A stretch of DNA of 39,982 nt, taken from contig CADACB010000014.1 in the NCBI GenBank assembly GCA_902786345.1, positions 1-39,982 of the forward strand, written 5' to 3'. This document shows, piece by piece, positions 29,371 to 37,370 of the stretch. The notes under the pieces were generated by a model. The model was not told where the DNA came from and searched no databases. It saw only the letters and a list, made by a program, of their open reading frames with translations. This DNA comes from an uncultured Ruminococcus sp. GTDB lineage: Bacteria > Bacillota > Clostridia > Oscillospirales > Acutalibacteraceae. Made by a program: the position numbers and the translations under genes. The stretch's first letter is position 1. The number at the start of each line of letters is the position of its first letter.

Positions 29371-29961
29371 ATGGAATATGATGCCTTTATGGAAGGTGTA
29401 GAACCGGGCGGATTAAGAAACCGAGCTGATATTGGTATACTGATTTGCTATATGCTTGATAATATAAACAAGCCCTTTCTCAAGGATGATCTTGTAGAGC
29501 TTATTCAGGAAAACGGACTTGCCAATTATTTTGAAACCAATGCCTCGGTGGCTGATCTGATTGATGCCGGAAATATTATATATACAGATGATGAAAAGAG
29601 ATATATTCAGATAACAAAAAACGGTAAGCTTATTTCAAAACAGCTTAATACAAGTCTTTCACTGTCTGTCCGTCAAAAGGCTGTAGGATCAATAGTCAAG
29701 CTTATGGAAAGACGCAAGGTCGAAAACGAAAATCCGGTGTCAATAAAAAAGGCTGCCGGCGGTGGATATAATGTAACCTTCCGTATTACCGACGGAATGA
29801 GAGATCTTATGTCATTAACTCTTTTTGTTCCCGATCTGTCAGAGGCAAATGCTGTAAAGCGAACATTTCACAAAAACCCTCAGCGTCTGTACTCCATTGT
29901 ACTTGCTGGCGTGATCGGTGAAAAGGATATGATAGATGATGCATTGAAGGGGCTGAAATAA
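29371..29961 (+). CDS. DUF4364-like protein, winged-helix-like N-terminus
   Basis: The 196-residue protein resembles DUF4364, a family common in Clostridia with no assigned function. The first 85 residues read like a winged helix-turn-helix (ADIGILICYMLDNINKPFLKDDLVELIQENGLANYFETNASVADLIDAGNI, then YIQITKNGKL), which hints at nucleic-acid binding. The C-terminal half is strand-rich (GGGYNVTFRITDGMRDLMSLTLFVP). The ATG at 29371 follows GGGAGGTGAG; a longer frame upstream overlaps the promoter. It shares TAATG with the next gene, so translation is coupled. Confidence 0.8.
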   Translation: MEYDAFMEGVEPGGLRNRADIGILICYMLDNINKPFLKDDLVELIQENGLANYFETNASVADLIDAGNIIYTDDEKRYIQITKNGKLISKQLNTSLSLSVRQKAVGSIVKLMERRKVENENPVSIKKAAGGGYNVTFRITDGMRDLMSLTLFVPDLSEANAVKRTFHKNPQRLYSIVLAGVIGEKDMIDDALKGLK

Positions 29962-30344
29962 TGAGCAGTAAAATTGATAAAATCAATTTTGACGAAGCTG
30001 AATATTTCTATAAATCCCCATATTCACTTGTTGATTACAGCTCGATGCAGAGTTTCAGCCTTATAAAAAGCACTGTTGAGGTTTTTGCCTTTTATAACAT
30101 TGATTGTTTTTCGGCAGAGGATATAAAATTATTCTTTGAAAAATTGCAGCTTGTCCAAAAAAGAAACGGAAAGTTATTTTATCCGTCAGTCAAAAAAATA
30201 AGCGGAGTTCTTGACTGCTGTATTGACGGAGGAAAAAACAGTCTTGAATTCAAAAACGGACTTTATTATATTATCAGCTGGGACAGCAGCGGATATGGCT
30301 TTGAGCTGGAAGCTGCACGCAGAAGAGGAAATTTAAAGGACTGA
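29961..30344 (+). CDS. Hypothetical protein, partner of the DUF4364-like gene
   Basis: I do not recognise this 127-residue protein. It has no signal peptide, membrane segment or clear motif; it is mixed helix and strand, with two adjacent cysteines (LDCCIDGG) and aromatic residues (AEYFYKSPYSLVDYSSMQSF). The ATG shares one base with the previous stop codon (TAATG), and a strong terminator follows 3 nt after its own stop, so the two genes form a tight two-gene unit. Coding use resembles its neighbours. Confidence 0.75.
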   Translation: MSSKIDKINFDEAEYFYKSPYSLVDYSSMQSFSLIKSTVEVFAFYNIDCFSAEDIKLFFEKLQLVQKRNGKLFYPSVKKISGVLDCCIDGGKNSLEFKNGLYYIISWDSSGYGFELEAARRRGNLKD

Positions 30345-30346
30345 TT

Positions 30347-30389
30347 AAAAAAGGCGGCAGATAATCCATAATCTATCTGCTGCCTTTTT
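30347..30389 (+). terminator. Terminator of the DUF4364-like operon
   Basis: AAAAGGC-GCAGATA pairs with TATCTGC-GCCTTTTT (one G-T or mismatch inside) around a 10-nt loop, ending in TTTTTC. It is a strong Rho-independent terminator directly after the stop codon. Confidence 0.9.
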
Positions 30390-30418
30390 CTTTTATCCAT
30401 ATTTAATATCATAATAAA

Positions 30419-30498
30419 ACGGGTGCAAAGACCGTGTTCCTGCCGAGGGTTCCAAGGGGCGAGCAGCCATCTTGGTGGGGTTCGGGGCAAAGCCCTGA
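30419..30498. repeat. GC-rich extragenic repeat-like element
   Basis: About 80 bp with clearly higher GC than its AT-rich flanks contains nested hairpins: CCAAG with CTTGG around GGC-GAGCA-GCC, then GGGC-AAA-GCCC. The motif GGTGGGGTTCGGGGCAAAGCCC resembles intergenic repeats I recall from gut Firmicutes, often mis-annotated as short ORFs with PRTPPRWLLAP. Only one copy lies in this window, so the repeat status is inferred. Confidence 0.55.
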
Positions 30499-30522
30499 TA
30501 TATAGTGATAATAATATCAGAC

Positions 30523-30562
30523 AAAATTAACAGCCGCACAGACAATTGTTATCTGTGCGGCT
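30523..30562 (-). terminator. Terminator of the hydrogenase operon
   Basis: On the minus strand, AGCCGCACAGA (from 30562) and TCTGTGCGGCT (to 30532) form a perfect 11-bp stem with a 9-nt loop. GTTAATTTTG follows, a weak T run. It lies 23 nt past hydA. Confidence 0.7.
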
Positions 30563-30585
30563 TTGTTATTTGTAGTTATTCAATA

Positions 30586-32337
30586 TCAGGTTTCGTAATA
30601 CTTTCCTCTTGGAACATAAGATGTATGGAGATAATGATGTGCCTTTTCCTTACCAGGAGCCTCAAAGAACTCATCATATACCATCTTTATAACAGGGCTT
30701 TCATCACTGCATCTGAATTCACAGTTCTTATCATAATCATAGAGAGCCTTTGAGCGGAGTGCCTTATAATCAACATAGTTGCTTACACTGTCGCTTCTGA
30801 TCGGCTGACCGCCGCCGTTGATACAGCCGCCCGGACAAGCCATAATCTCTACCATCTGATAGTTTGCTTCACCCTTCTTGATCTTCTCAAGAAGCTTTCT
30901 TGCATTAGCAAGTCCCGATGTAACAGCAACGTTGATCTTTACTCCTGCAACCTCATATGTTACTTCTCTTATCTGCTCAGGACCGCGAACCTCTTCAAAG
31001 TCAACCTTCTTGAAATCACCGTCAAGGGTTCTTGCTGCTGTTCTGAGTGCAGCTTCAAGAACACCGCCGGTAGCACCAAAAATGGCACCGCCGCCTGTTG
31101 CCTTATTAAACGGAGCATCATAGTCCTCATCTTCAAGCTTAGTGAAGTCAATTGCTGCACGCTTGATCATTCTTGCAAGCTCTCTTGTTGTGAGTGCTAC
31201 ATCAACATCGTCATAATTTTCATTTGAACGAAGCTGAGGTCTTGTTACCTCAAATTTCTTTGCAGTACAGGGGATTACACTAACAACAAATACGTTTTCA
31301 GGGTCAATGTTGTTCTTCTGGCAATAATAACCCTTAAGAACAGCACCAAACATTGCCTGAGGTGACTTACAGGTTGAAAGGTTAGGAATAAACTCAGGAT
31401 AATAATGCTCAACGAACTTGACCCATCCGGGGCAACAGGATGTAAACATCGGAAGTGTTCCGCCGTTCTTTATCCTCTCAACAAGCTCATTAGCTTCCTC
31501 CATTATGGTAAGGTCGGCTGTGAAGTCCATATTGAACGCCTTTACATTGCTGCCAAGACGTTTGATAGCAGCAGCCATCTTACCTTCTACATTTGTACCG
31601 ATAGGCATATCAAAGCTTTCACCAAGTGTTGCCTTTATAGAAGGAGCTGTGAAGAAAAGAACCTGCTTATCAGGATCTGAAATAGCTTCCCATACCTTAT
31701 CTTCATTGCTCTTTTCTGTGAGTGCGCCTACAGGACAGCTTACAACACACTGACCGCAGCCCACACACGGAGCATTATTCAGACTAAGATCAAACGCACT
31801 GCCTACGTGTGCATCAAAACCTCTTCTTATTGCACCGATAACCGATATTCCCTGTACATTCTTACATGCAGCAACGCAGCGCATACAATTTACACACTTG
31901 TTATTGTCACGTACAATATAGGGTGAAAGATCATCTATTTCAAATCTTGGCTCTTCGCCTGTAAATCTGTCTTCATCAACACCAAGCTCAAGTGCAAGCT
32001 TCTGAAGCTCACAATTATTATTTCTTACGCATGAAAGACATTTTTTCTTATGTGTAGAGAGAAGAAGCTCTACTGTTGTTTTTCTTGATTTAATAACATC
32101 AGGGGTGTTGGTAAATACCTCAAGTCCTTCTTCAGCCGGATAAACACAGGCTGCAAGAAGACCTCTGCGGTTCTTAGCCTCTACCATACAGACACGACAA
32201 GCACCGATGCAGTTAATATCCTTAAGGTAGCAAAGTGTAGGAATTTCAATATTTGCTGCTTTTGCCGCCTGTAAAATGGTATATCCCTTAGGAACCTCCA
32301 CGGGAATATTATTTATTTTAAGATGTACTGTTTCCAT
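30586..32337 (-). CDS. hydA: [FeFe] hydrogenase catalytic subunit HydA
   Basis: The 583-residue protein begins with a [2Fe-2S] ferredoxin domain (CYLKDINCIGACRVC, about 36-50), a His-Cys3 [4Fe-4S] site (HKKKCLSC, about 95), two [4Fe-4S] sites (CVNCMRCVAAC and CVGCGQCVVSC) and the H-cluster domain with TSCCPGWV (about 299), IPCTAKKFE (about 354) and MACPGGCINGGGQP (about 497). It reduces protons or oxidises hydrogen. The Met usual before PC in motif 2 is Ile. With HydB and HydC it forms the NADH-linked, probably electron-bifurcating complex. No maturases (HydEFG) are in the window. ATG follows AGGAGGG. Confidence 0.95.
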   Translation of the reverse strand: METVHLKINNIPVEVPKGYTILQAAKAANIEIPTLCYLKDINCIGACRVCMVEAKNRRGLLAACVYPAEEGLEVFTNTPDVIKSRKTTVELLLSTHKKKCLSCVRNNNCELQKLALELGVDEDRFTGEEPRFEIDDLSPYIVRDNNKCVNCMRCVAACKNVQGISVIGAIRRGFDAHVGSAFDLSLNNAPCVGCGQCVVSCPVGALTEKSNEDKVWEAISDPDKQVLFFTAPSIKATLGESFDMPIGTNVEGKMAAAIKRLGSNVKAFNMDFTADLTIMEEANELVERIKNGGTLPMFTSCCPGWVKFVEHYYPEFIPNLSTCKSPQAMFGAVLKGYYCQKNNIDPENVFVVSVIPCTAKKFEVTRPQLRSNENYDDVDVALTTRELARMIKRAAIDFTKLEDEDYDAPFNKATGGGAIFGATGGVLEAALRTAARTLDGDFKKVDFEEVRGPEQIREVTYEVAGVKINVAVTSGLANARKLLEKIKKGEANYQMVEIMACPGGCINGGGQPIRSDSVSNYVDYKALRSKALYDYDKNCEFRCSDESPVIKMVYDEFFEAPGKEKAHHYLHTSYVPRGKYYET

Positions 32338-32352
32338 TAATTTATTCCCTCC

Positions 32353-34245
32353 TTATACTGTATGAATAGCGCCGAACTTACAGTTACTCATACATACACC
32401 GCACTTGATACACTTATCGGTATCAATTACGTGTGGCTGTCTGACAGTACCGGTGATAGCGCTAGCAGGACAATTTCTTGCACACAATGTACAGCCCTTA
32501 CACTTATCGGGAATAATCTCATATTTAATGAGAGACTTACATACACCTGCAGAACAGGTTTTATTATGGATATGATCAACATATTCCTGTCTGAAGAATT
32601 TCAGTGTTGAAAGAATCGGGTTAGGTGCTGTTTGTCCAAGAGCACACAATGAAGATTTCTGCATATGCTGAGCAAGCTCCTCAATCTTCTCAATATCTCC
32701 TGCTTCGCCCTTACCCTGTGTGATTTTATCAAGATACTGGAGAAGACGTCTTGTACCTACACGGCACGGAGTACACTTACCACAACTCTCATCAACTGTA
32801 AATTCAAGATAGAACTTGGCAATATCAACCATACAGGAATCTTCATCAAGTATAATCATACCGCCGGAGCCCATCATAGAACCGATTGCAAGAAGACTGT
32901 CATAATCAATAGGAGTATCTATGTGTTCGGCAGGGATACATCCGCCGGAAGGTCCGCCTGTCTGTGCAGCCTTGAATTTCTTGGCGTTTGGTATACCGCC
33001 GCCTATCTCTTCAATAATCTCACGAAGTGTTGTACCCATAGGAACTTCAACAAGACCTACGTTTGTGATTTTACCTCCGAGTGCAAATACCTTTGTACCC
33101 TTGCTGGTTTCTGTTCCCATTGAAGCATACCACTTGCTGCCTTTAAGAATAATCTGTGCAATATTAGCATAGGTTTCAACGTTATTAAGTACTGTTGGCT
33201 TTTCAAAAAGACCCTTAACAGCAGGGAAAGGAGGACGCGGACGCGGCTCACCTCTGTTACCCTCGATTGAAGTCATAAGGGCTGTTTCTTCACCGCATAC
33301 AAATGCACCTGCGCCAAGTCTGATCTCAATGTCGAAATCAAAGCCTGTGCCAAGAATATTCTTACCAAGGAAGCCATACTCTCTTGCCTGTTCAAGAGCT
33401 ATCTGAAGTCTTTGAACGGCAATAGGATATTCTGCTCTTACATATACAAAGCCGCGGCACGCACCTATTGCATAGCCTGCGATAGTCATTGCCTCGATGA
33501 TACACTGAGGATCTCCTTCAAGTATTGAACGATCCATAAATGCACCGGGATCTCCTTCATCGGCATTACAGCATACATATTTTATATCGCCGGGAGAAGC
33601 TTTTGCAAACATCCACTTTCTTCCTGTAGGGAAGCCGCCGCCGCCTCTGCCGCGCAGTCCTGAATCAAGAACCTCCTGGATAACCTCATCAGGAGTCATT
33701 GTTGTGAGTGCCTTTGCAAGAGCCTGATAACCGTCTACAGCAATATATTCTTCTATATTTTCAGGATCAATAACACCACAGTTTCTGAGCGCTATTCTGA
33801 GCTGCTTTTTATAGAAGTTTGTTTCGTTAAGTGAAATTATTGTATTGTCATCAATAACAGTCTCCTGATAGAGAAGATCTCTACAGACAACGCCGTCTCT
33901 GAGGTGTTCTTTAACTATACGTTTTACTCCCTCAGGGGTAGTCTGAGCATAGAAGTAACCCTCAGGATACACTATCATTATCGGACCGAGTGAACAAAGA
34001 CCGAAGCAACCTGTACGTACCACAAGTATCTCGTCCTCAAGACCATACTTTTTAAGATTTTCTTCAAGAGCTTTGAGTACTTTCTTACTTCCTGATGAAG
34101 TACAGCCGGTACCGCCGCACACGAGAATCTGTTTGCGGTATTTTGTATTGGCAGCAAGTTCCTCACCTTTTTCCTTAACTACCTTACGAACCATTACCAG
34201 TTCTTCGTGTTGTTTTTTGATCTGATTAAGTTCTTCTATTGTCAT
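32353..34245 (-). CDS. hydB: HydB, NuoF-like NADH/flavin subunit of the hydrogenase
   Basis: The 630-residue protein has an N-terminal thioredoxin-like [2Fe-2S] domain (CGGTGCTSSG, then CFGLCSLGP), the NuoF core with FMN/NADH-binding GRGGGGFPTGRKW near residue 198, the C-terminal [4Fe-4S] SCGKCTPCRVGTRRLL near residue 485, and two ferredoxin-type clusters at the C-terminus (CKGCTLCARNCP, CIKCGVCMSNC). This architecture is that of HydB in the trimeric NAD- and ferredoxin-linked hydrogenase. It shares TAATG with hydC and lies 15 nt before hydA. Ribosome site AAGGGGGAAG lies inside the hydC end. Confidence 0.95.
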   Translation of the reverse strand: MTIEELNQIKKQHEELVMVRKVVKEKGEELAANTKYRKQILVCGGTGCTSSGSKKVLKALEENLKKYGLEDEILVVRTGCFGLCSLGPIMIVYPEGYFYAQTTPEGVKRIVKEHLRDGVVCRDLLYQETVIDDNTIISLNETNFYKKQLRIALRNCGVIDPENIEEYIAVDGYQALAKALTTMTPDEVIQEVLDSGLRGRGGGGFPTGRKWMFAKASPGDIKYVCCNADEGDPGAFMDRSILEGDPQCIIEAMTIAGYAIGACRGFVYVRAEYPIAVQRLQIALEQAREYGFLGKNILGTGFDFDIEIRLGAGAFVCGEETALMTSIEGNRGEPRPRPPFPAVKGLFEKPTVLNNVETYANIAQIILKGSKWYASMGTETSKGTKVFALGGKITNVGLVEVPMGTTLREIIEEIGGGIPNAKKFKAAQTGGPSGGCIPAEHIDTPIDYDSLLAIGSMMGSGGMIILDEDSCMVDIAKFYLEFTVDESCGKCTPCRVGTRRLLQYLDKITQGKGEAGDIEKIEELAQHMQKSSLCALGQTAPNPILSTLKFFRQEYVDHIHNKTCSAGVCKSLIKYEIIPDKCKGCTLCARNCPASAITGTVRQPHVIDTDKCIKCGVCMSNCKFGAIHTV

Positions 34246-34757
34246 TATATACTTCCCCCTTCTTTTGCCATATAATCAGCCAGGATCTTATGCACTTCTG
34301 CAGGGGTAAGCTTACCGTAAACTTCTTCGTCTATCATCATAACGGGTGCAAGTCCGCACGCACCTACACAACGGCACGAATCAATTGAGAAAAGACCATC
34401 GGGAGTACACTCACCACTCTTGATGCCAAGCATCTTCTCTACTTCTTCAAGCACCTTGTCAGAGCCTTTTACATAGCATGCGGTGCCAAGACAGACGCTT
34501 ATCTTATGCTTACCTTTTGGAGTAAGACTAAAGCGAGAATAAAAGGTTGCAACGCCGTATACCTCGCTCAATGAGATCCCAAGACCATCAGCAACCATCT
34601 GTTGTACCTCAATCGGGAGATAGCCATAGATTTCCTGAGCTTCGTGAAGTACCGGGAGCAATGCACCGGGTAAATCCTTGTTTTTTGCAATAACTTCAAG
34701 AAGCTTATCCTGCTGTTCCTGAGTTCCCTTAAAAGTTGTAAGGGTGTTATCTGCCAT
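34245..34757 (-). CDS. hydC: HydC, NuoE-like subunit of the hydrogenase
   Basis: The 170-residue protein is a NuoE-type thioredoxin-fold [2Fe-2S] subunit. A helical N-terminus (PGALLPVLHEAQEIYGYLP) precedes the four ligands: C in VCLGTACYVKG and the pair in SCRCVGACGLAPVM. It passes electrons between HydB and the rest of the complex. First gene of hydC-hydB-hydA. The ATG at 34755-34757 follows CGGAGG. Confidence 0.95.
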   Translation of the reverse strand: MADNTLTTFKGTQEQQDKLLEVIAKNKDLPGALLPVLHEAQEIYGYLPIEVQQMVADGLGISLSEVYGVATFYSRFSLTPKGKHKISVCLGTACYVKGSDKVLEEVEKMLGIKSGECTPDGLFSIDSCRCVGACGLAPVMMIDEEVYGKLTPAEVHKILADYMAKEGGSI

Positions 34758-34806
34758 TTATATTCCTCCGTATCTGTATATATTTTTTATCGGGGTACAT
34801 AGACAC

Positions 34807-34822
34807 TATACCTCGAAGTATA
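34807..34822. promoter_or_regulatory. Palindrome at the hydCBA transcription start
   Basis: TATACCTCGAAGTATA is a 16-nt near-palindrome (14 of 16 bases symmetric), located 5-21 nt past the -10 box, so it should overlap the start point. It may be an operator or fold at the 5' end of the mRNA. Confidence 0.4.
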
Positions 34823-34827
34823 CATTC

Positions 34828-34856
34828 ATTATACAGGTTTTTCATTTAAAAAACAA
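34828..34856 (-). promoter_or_regulatory. Sigma-A promoter of the hydCBA operon
   Basis: On the minus strand, TTGTTT (34851-34856), a 17-nt spacer and a perfect TATAAT (34828-34833) are present. The spacer includes GTTTTT and AAAAAC in dyad arrangement. About 70 nt of leader precede hydC. Confidence 0.75.
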
Positions 34857-34859
34857 GAT

Positions 34860-35110
34860 TTTTTTGCATATTTTCTATAAATTCTATTATTTTTACAGGT
34901 GGTTTTTTATGTTATTTATAAAAGTATTGTACTAAATAATGAGATTTTAAGGTTACTATTATATATAATCTTAATAATCATTATATATATTTTATATATT
35001 ATTTATATTATTTATTTACATAATAATTATTTTTTCTCTATTATACACAACTTTTATCTTGTTAATATTTTATCATTATAATTTTGGAAATAATTGAAAT
35101 CTTAAGCAAA
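34860..35110. other. Very AT-rich intergenic spacer, no gene supported
   Basis: This segment is made largely of alternating A and T tracts between divergent transcription units (hydCBA leftward, tRNA-Gly rightward). Open frames here have hydrophobic, Ile/Tyr/Leu-only composition expected by chance from AT-rich DNA. An AGGTGG with ATG near 34910 leads only to an 8-residue frame. Confidence 0.7.
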
Positions 35111-35116
35111 AAAAGC

Positions 35117-35145
35117 TTGACATATCAAAAAAACGATTGTATAAT
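35117..35145 (+). promoter_or_regulatory. Consensus sigma-A promoter of tandem tRNA-Gly genes
   Basis: TTGACA (35117-35122), exactly 17 nt, and TATAAT (35140-35145): both boxes are perfect. The first tRNA begins 29 nt after the -10. Confidence 0.92.
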
Positions 35146-35174
35146 ATTAGATGTTGTGAGCAGATGTTAGATAT

Positions 35175-35250
35175 GCGGATGTAGCTCATCTGGTAGAGCG
35201 CAACCTTGCCAAGGTTGAGGTAGCGAGTTCGAGCCTCGTCATCCGCTCCA
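35175..35250 (+). tRNA. tRNA-Gly(GCC), copy 2
   Basis: The plus-strand cloverleaf has acceptor GCGGATG pairing with CATCCGC, anticodon loop TTGCCAA (GCC) and an encoded CCA at 35248-35250. It is base-for-base identical to the copies at 16919 and 35325. Confidence 0.95.
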
Positions 35251-35324
35251 CGATTCTATATTATCACTATTGTTGCTCATATTCAATCTTTATTTTTTTC
35301 TATTAAACTTAAAATTTAACATTT

Positions 35325-35400
35325 GCGGATGTAGCTCATCTGGTAGAGCGCAACCTTGCCAAGGTTGAGGTAGCGAGTTCGAGCCTCGTCATCCGCTCCA
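35325..35400 (+). tRNA. tRNA-Gly(GCC), copy 3
   Basis: A second identical tRNA-Gly(GCC), exactly 150 nt after the previous one, with CCA at 35398-35400. The 74-nt AT-rich spacer has no convincing promoter, so it is probably co-transcribed from 35117. Confidence 0.95.
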
Positions 35401-35406
35401 GTATCC

Positions 35407-35436
35407 GACATTGTGTTCTGCACAATGTCTTTTTTT
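35407..35436 (+). terminator. Terminator of the tandem tRNA-Gly genes
   Basis: GACATTGTG and CACAATGTC form a perfect 9-bp stem with a 5-nt loop, followed by TTTTTTT. It starts 7 nt after the second tRNA. Confidence 0.92.
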
Positions 35437-35486
35437 GTCTGTATTTTATATACTTGACACAATCTACATCTATATGTCATTACTTT

Positions 35487-35540
35487 AAAAAAATAAAAAA
35501 CTATATGCGGCAGTCTTCCCGATCTGCCGCATATAGTTTT
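35487..35540 (-). terminator. Terminator of rpsB-tsf
   Basis: Arms 35497-35513 and 35524-35540 form a perfect 17-bp stem (core ATATGCGGCAG), loop of 10 nt. On the minus strand it ends in TTTTTTATTTTTTT. It is a very strong terminator 64 nt past tsf and faces the tRNA-Gly terminator. Confidence 0.93.
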
Positions 35541-35604
35541 GATGTATCAGTTTTAAAATCTGATCAATACTCAAAATTGGTATAAAAGAAACCCGAAAAA
35601 CAAA

Positions 35605-36513
35605 TCATTTAACCATACTTGCAACTTCTGCTGCAAAATCATCAGAACGCTTCTCAAGTCCTTCGCCCTTTTCAAAACGAACAAAATCAACAATTTCAAT
35701 CTTTCCGCCAAGATCCTTAGCTGTCTTAGCAGTATACTGATCAACCTTAACCTTACTGTCTTTAACAAATACCTGATTAACAAGGCAGTTTTCTTCATAA
35801 TACTTACCGATCTTGCCTGCTACTATTCTTTCTACCTTATCAGCAGGCTTACCCTCGTTGATCATCTGCTCTGTCATAATCTTCTTCTCGTGCTCAAGAA
35901 CCTCTGCAGGAACCTGTGTGCTGTTGAGGTAAGAAGGAGCTGCTGCTGCAACCTGCATTGCAATATCTTTAGCATATGTCTTGAACTCATCACTGCCTGC
36001 AACATCTGTGTCAAACTTTACCATAACTGCAATCTTGCCGCCTGCGTGAATATATGTTGCTACAACACCCTCGTAACGCTGGAAACGACGGATGATAATG
36101 TTCTCGCCGATAGTCTGGATCTTTTCCTGAAGAAGTTCAGCAACAGTCATTTCAGTTCCTGCAGCCTTCTTTGTAAGAAGTTCTTCAACATCTGCCGGAT
36201 TCTCATTGATAACAGTATCTGCAACTGTCTTTACAAATCCCTGGAAATCAGCATTTTTAGCAACGAAATCTGTTTCAGCATTAACTTCAATTGCTACACC
36301 TACTGTGCCGTCTTCGTTTGTATATGCGTGTGCAACACCCTCAGCAGCGATTCTTGACGCTTTCTTTGCAGCCTTTGCAAGTCCCTGCTCTCTGAGTACG
36401 TCTATTGCCTTTTCCATATCGCCGTCGGTCTGTGAAAGTGCCTTTTTGCAGTCCATCATACCGCAGCCTGTTCTCTCTCTCAATGTCTTAACGTCCTGTG
36501 CTGTAAAAGCCAT
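35605..36513 (-). CDS. tsf: Elongation factor Ts
   Basis: The 302-residue protein has the N-terminal UBA-like domain with RERTGCGMMDCKKAL (about 11-25), the EF-Tu contact segment NAETDFVAKNADF (TDF near residue 80), and the C-terminal subdomain ending VEKRSDDF-like and MVK. It exchanges GDP for GTP on EF-Tu. The ATG at 36511-36513 follows GATGGAGG; an earlier in-frame ATG contains that ribosome site and is rejected. Downstream of rpsB, separated by an 87-nt gap with a terminator-like hairpin. Confidence 0.96.
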   Translation of the reverse strand: MAFTAQDVKTLRERTGCGMMDCKKALSQTDGDMEKAIDVLREQGLAKAAKKASRIAAEGVAHAYTNEDGTVGVAIEVNAETDFVAKNADFQGFVKTVADTVINENPADVEELLTKKAAGTEMTVAELLQEKIQTIGENIIIRRFQRYEGVVATYIHAGGKIAVMVKFDTDVAGSDEFKTYAKDIAMQVAAAAPSYLNSTQVPAEVLEHEKKIMTEQMINEGKPADKVERIVAGKIGKYYEENCLVNQVFVKDSKVKVDQYTAKTAKDLGGKIEIVDFVRFEKGEGLEKRSDDFAAEVASMVK

Positions 36514-36558
36514 ATTAATTACCTCCATCAATTAATCTGTTATATTAAAGCCTGCTTT

Positions 36559-36587
36559 AAAAAATACCCGCAAAAAATGCGGGTATT
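36559..36587 (-). terminator. Intercistronic terminator-like hairpin between rpsB and tsf
   Basis: AATACCCGCA and TGCGGGTATT (36563-36572, 36578-36587) form a perfect 10-bp stem with a 5-nt loop, followed on the minus strand by TTTTTT (36559-36564). It should reduce tsf relative to rpsB unless it is read through. Confidence 0.85.
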
Positions 36588-36600
36588 CTGTTAGGATACA

Positions 36601-37341
36601 TTATTCTTCAGCTTCTGCCTCAGCCTCTGCTTCTTCTTCAGCAGCCGCACCCATTTTACCCTCATTGCCTTCGATGATAGCGTTAGCAATAGCGCCTGAA
36701 ATAAGCTTTACTGCGCGGATTGCGTCATCGTTGCCGGGAATTACATAATCAATCTCATCAGGATCACAGTTTGTATCTACAATAGCAACGATCGGAATAC
36801 CAAGTTTCTTTGCTTCTGCCACTGCAATTCTTTCCTTACGAGGATCAACTATGAAAAGTGCGCCCGGAATCTCATTCATATTTTTGATACCGCCAAGGAA
36901 CTTTTCAAGCTTTTCGATCTCAAGATTAAGCTTGATAACCTCTTTCTTGGGAAGAAGATCAAATGTACCGTCTTCCTCCATTGTACGGAGCTGCTTTAGT
37001 CTTTCAATTCTGCGGCGAATTGTTGTAAAGTTTGTGAGCATACCGCCGAGCCATCTTGCATTTACATAATATGCACCGGCACGAAGCGCCTCTTCCTTAA
37101 CAGAATCCTGAGCCTGTTTCTTTGTACCTACGAAAAGAACAGACTTACCCTCTGTTGAAATATCGCGAACAAAGTTATAAGCTTCCTCAAGCTTCTTTAC
37201 TGTTTTCTGAAGGTCAATGATGTATATTCCGTTTCTTTCAGTGAAGATATAGGGAGCCATTTTAGGGTTCCATCTTCTTGTCTGATGTCCGAAATGAACA
37301 CCTGCCTCCAAAAGCTGTTTCATTGATACTACTGATGCCAT
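36601..37341 (-). CDS. rpsB: 30S ribosomal protein S2
   Basis: The 246-residue protein is full-length S2: [27 protein letters not shown] at the N-terminus, [71 protein letters not shown]. An Ala/Glu-rich acidic tail ([12 protein letters not shown]) is typical. It binds late to the 30S and is needed for initiation. ATG at 37339-37341 follows GGAGGA. Confidence 0.97.
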   Translation of the reverse strand: MASVVSMKQLLEAGVHFGHQTRRWNPKMAPYIFTERNGIYIIDLQKTVKKLEEAYNFVRDISTEGKSVLFVGTKKQAQDSVKEEALRAGAYYVNARWLGGMLTNFTTIRRRIERLKQLRTMEEDGTFDLLPKKEVIKLNLEIEKLEKFLGGIKNMNEIPGALFIVDPRKERIAVAEAKKLGIPIVAIVDTNCDPDEIDYVIPGNDDAIRAVKLISGAIANAIIEGNEGKMGAAAEEEAEAEAEAEE

Positions 37342-37370
37342 TAAAAAATCCTCCTTAGGTTTTTTCCTCC

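Noticed and set aside
30266-30490. A 74-codon minus-strand frame containing PRTPPRWLLAP
   Set aside because: It runs from the GC-rich repeat-like block through a terminator and antisense to a supported gene; such frames are by-products of that repeat.
34899-35081. A 60-codon open frame in the AT-rich spacer
   Set aside because: Its composition is almost only Ile, Leu, Tyr and Asn as expected by chance in AT-rich DNA, and no ribosome site precedes it.
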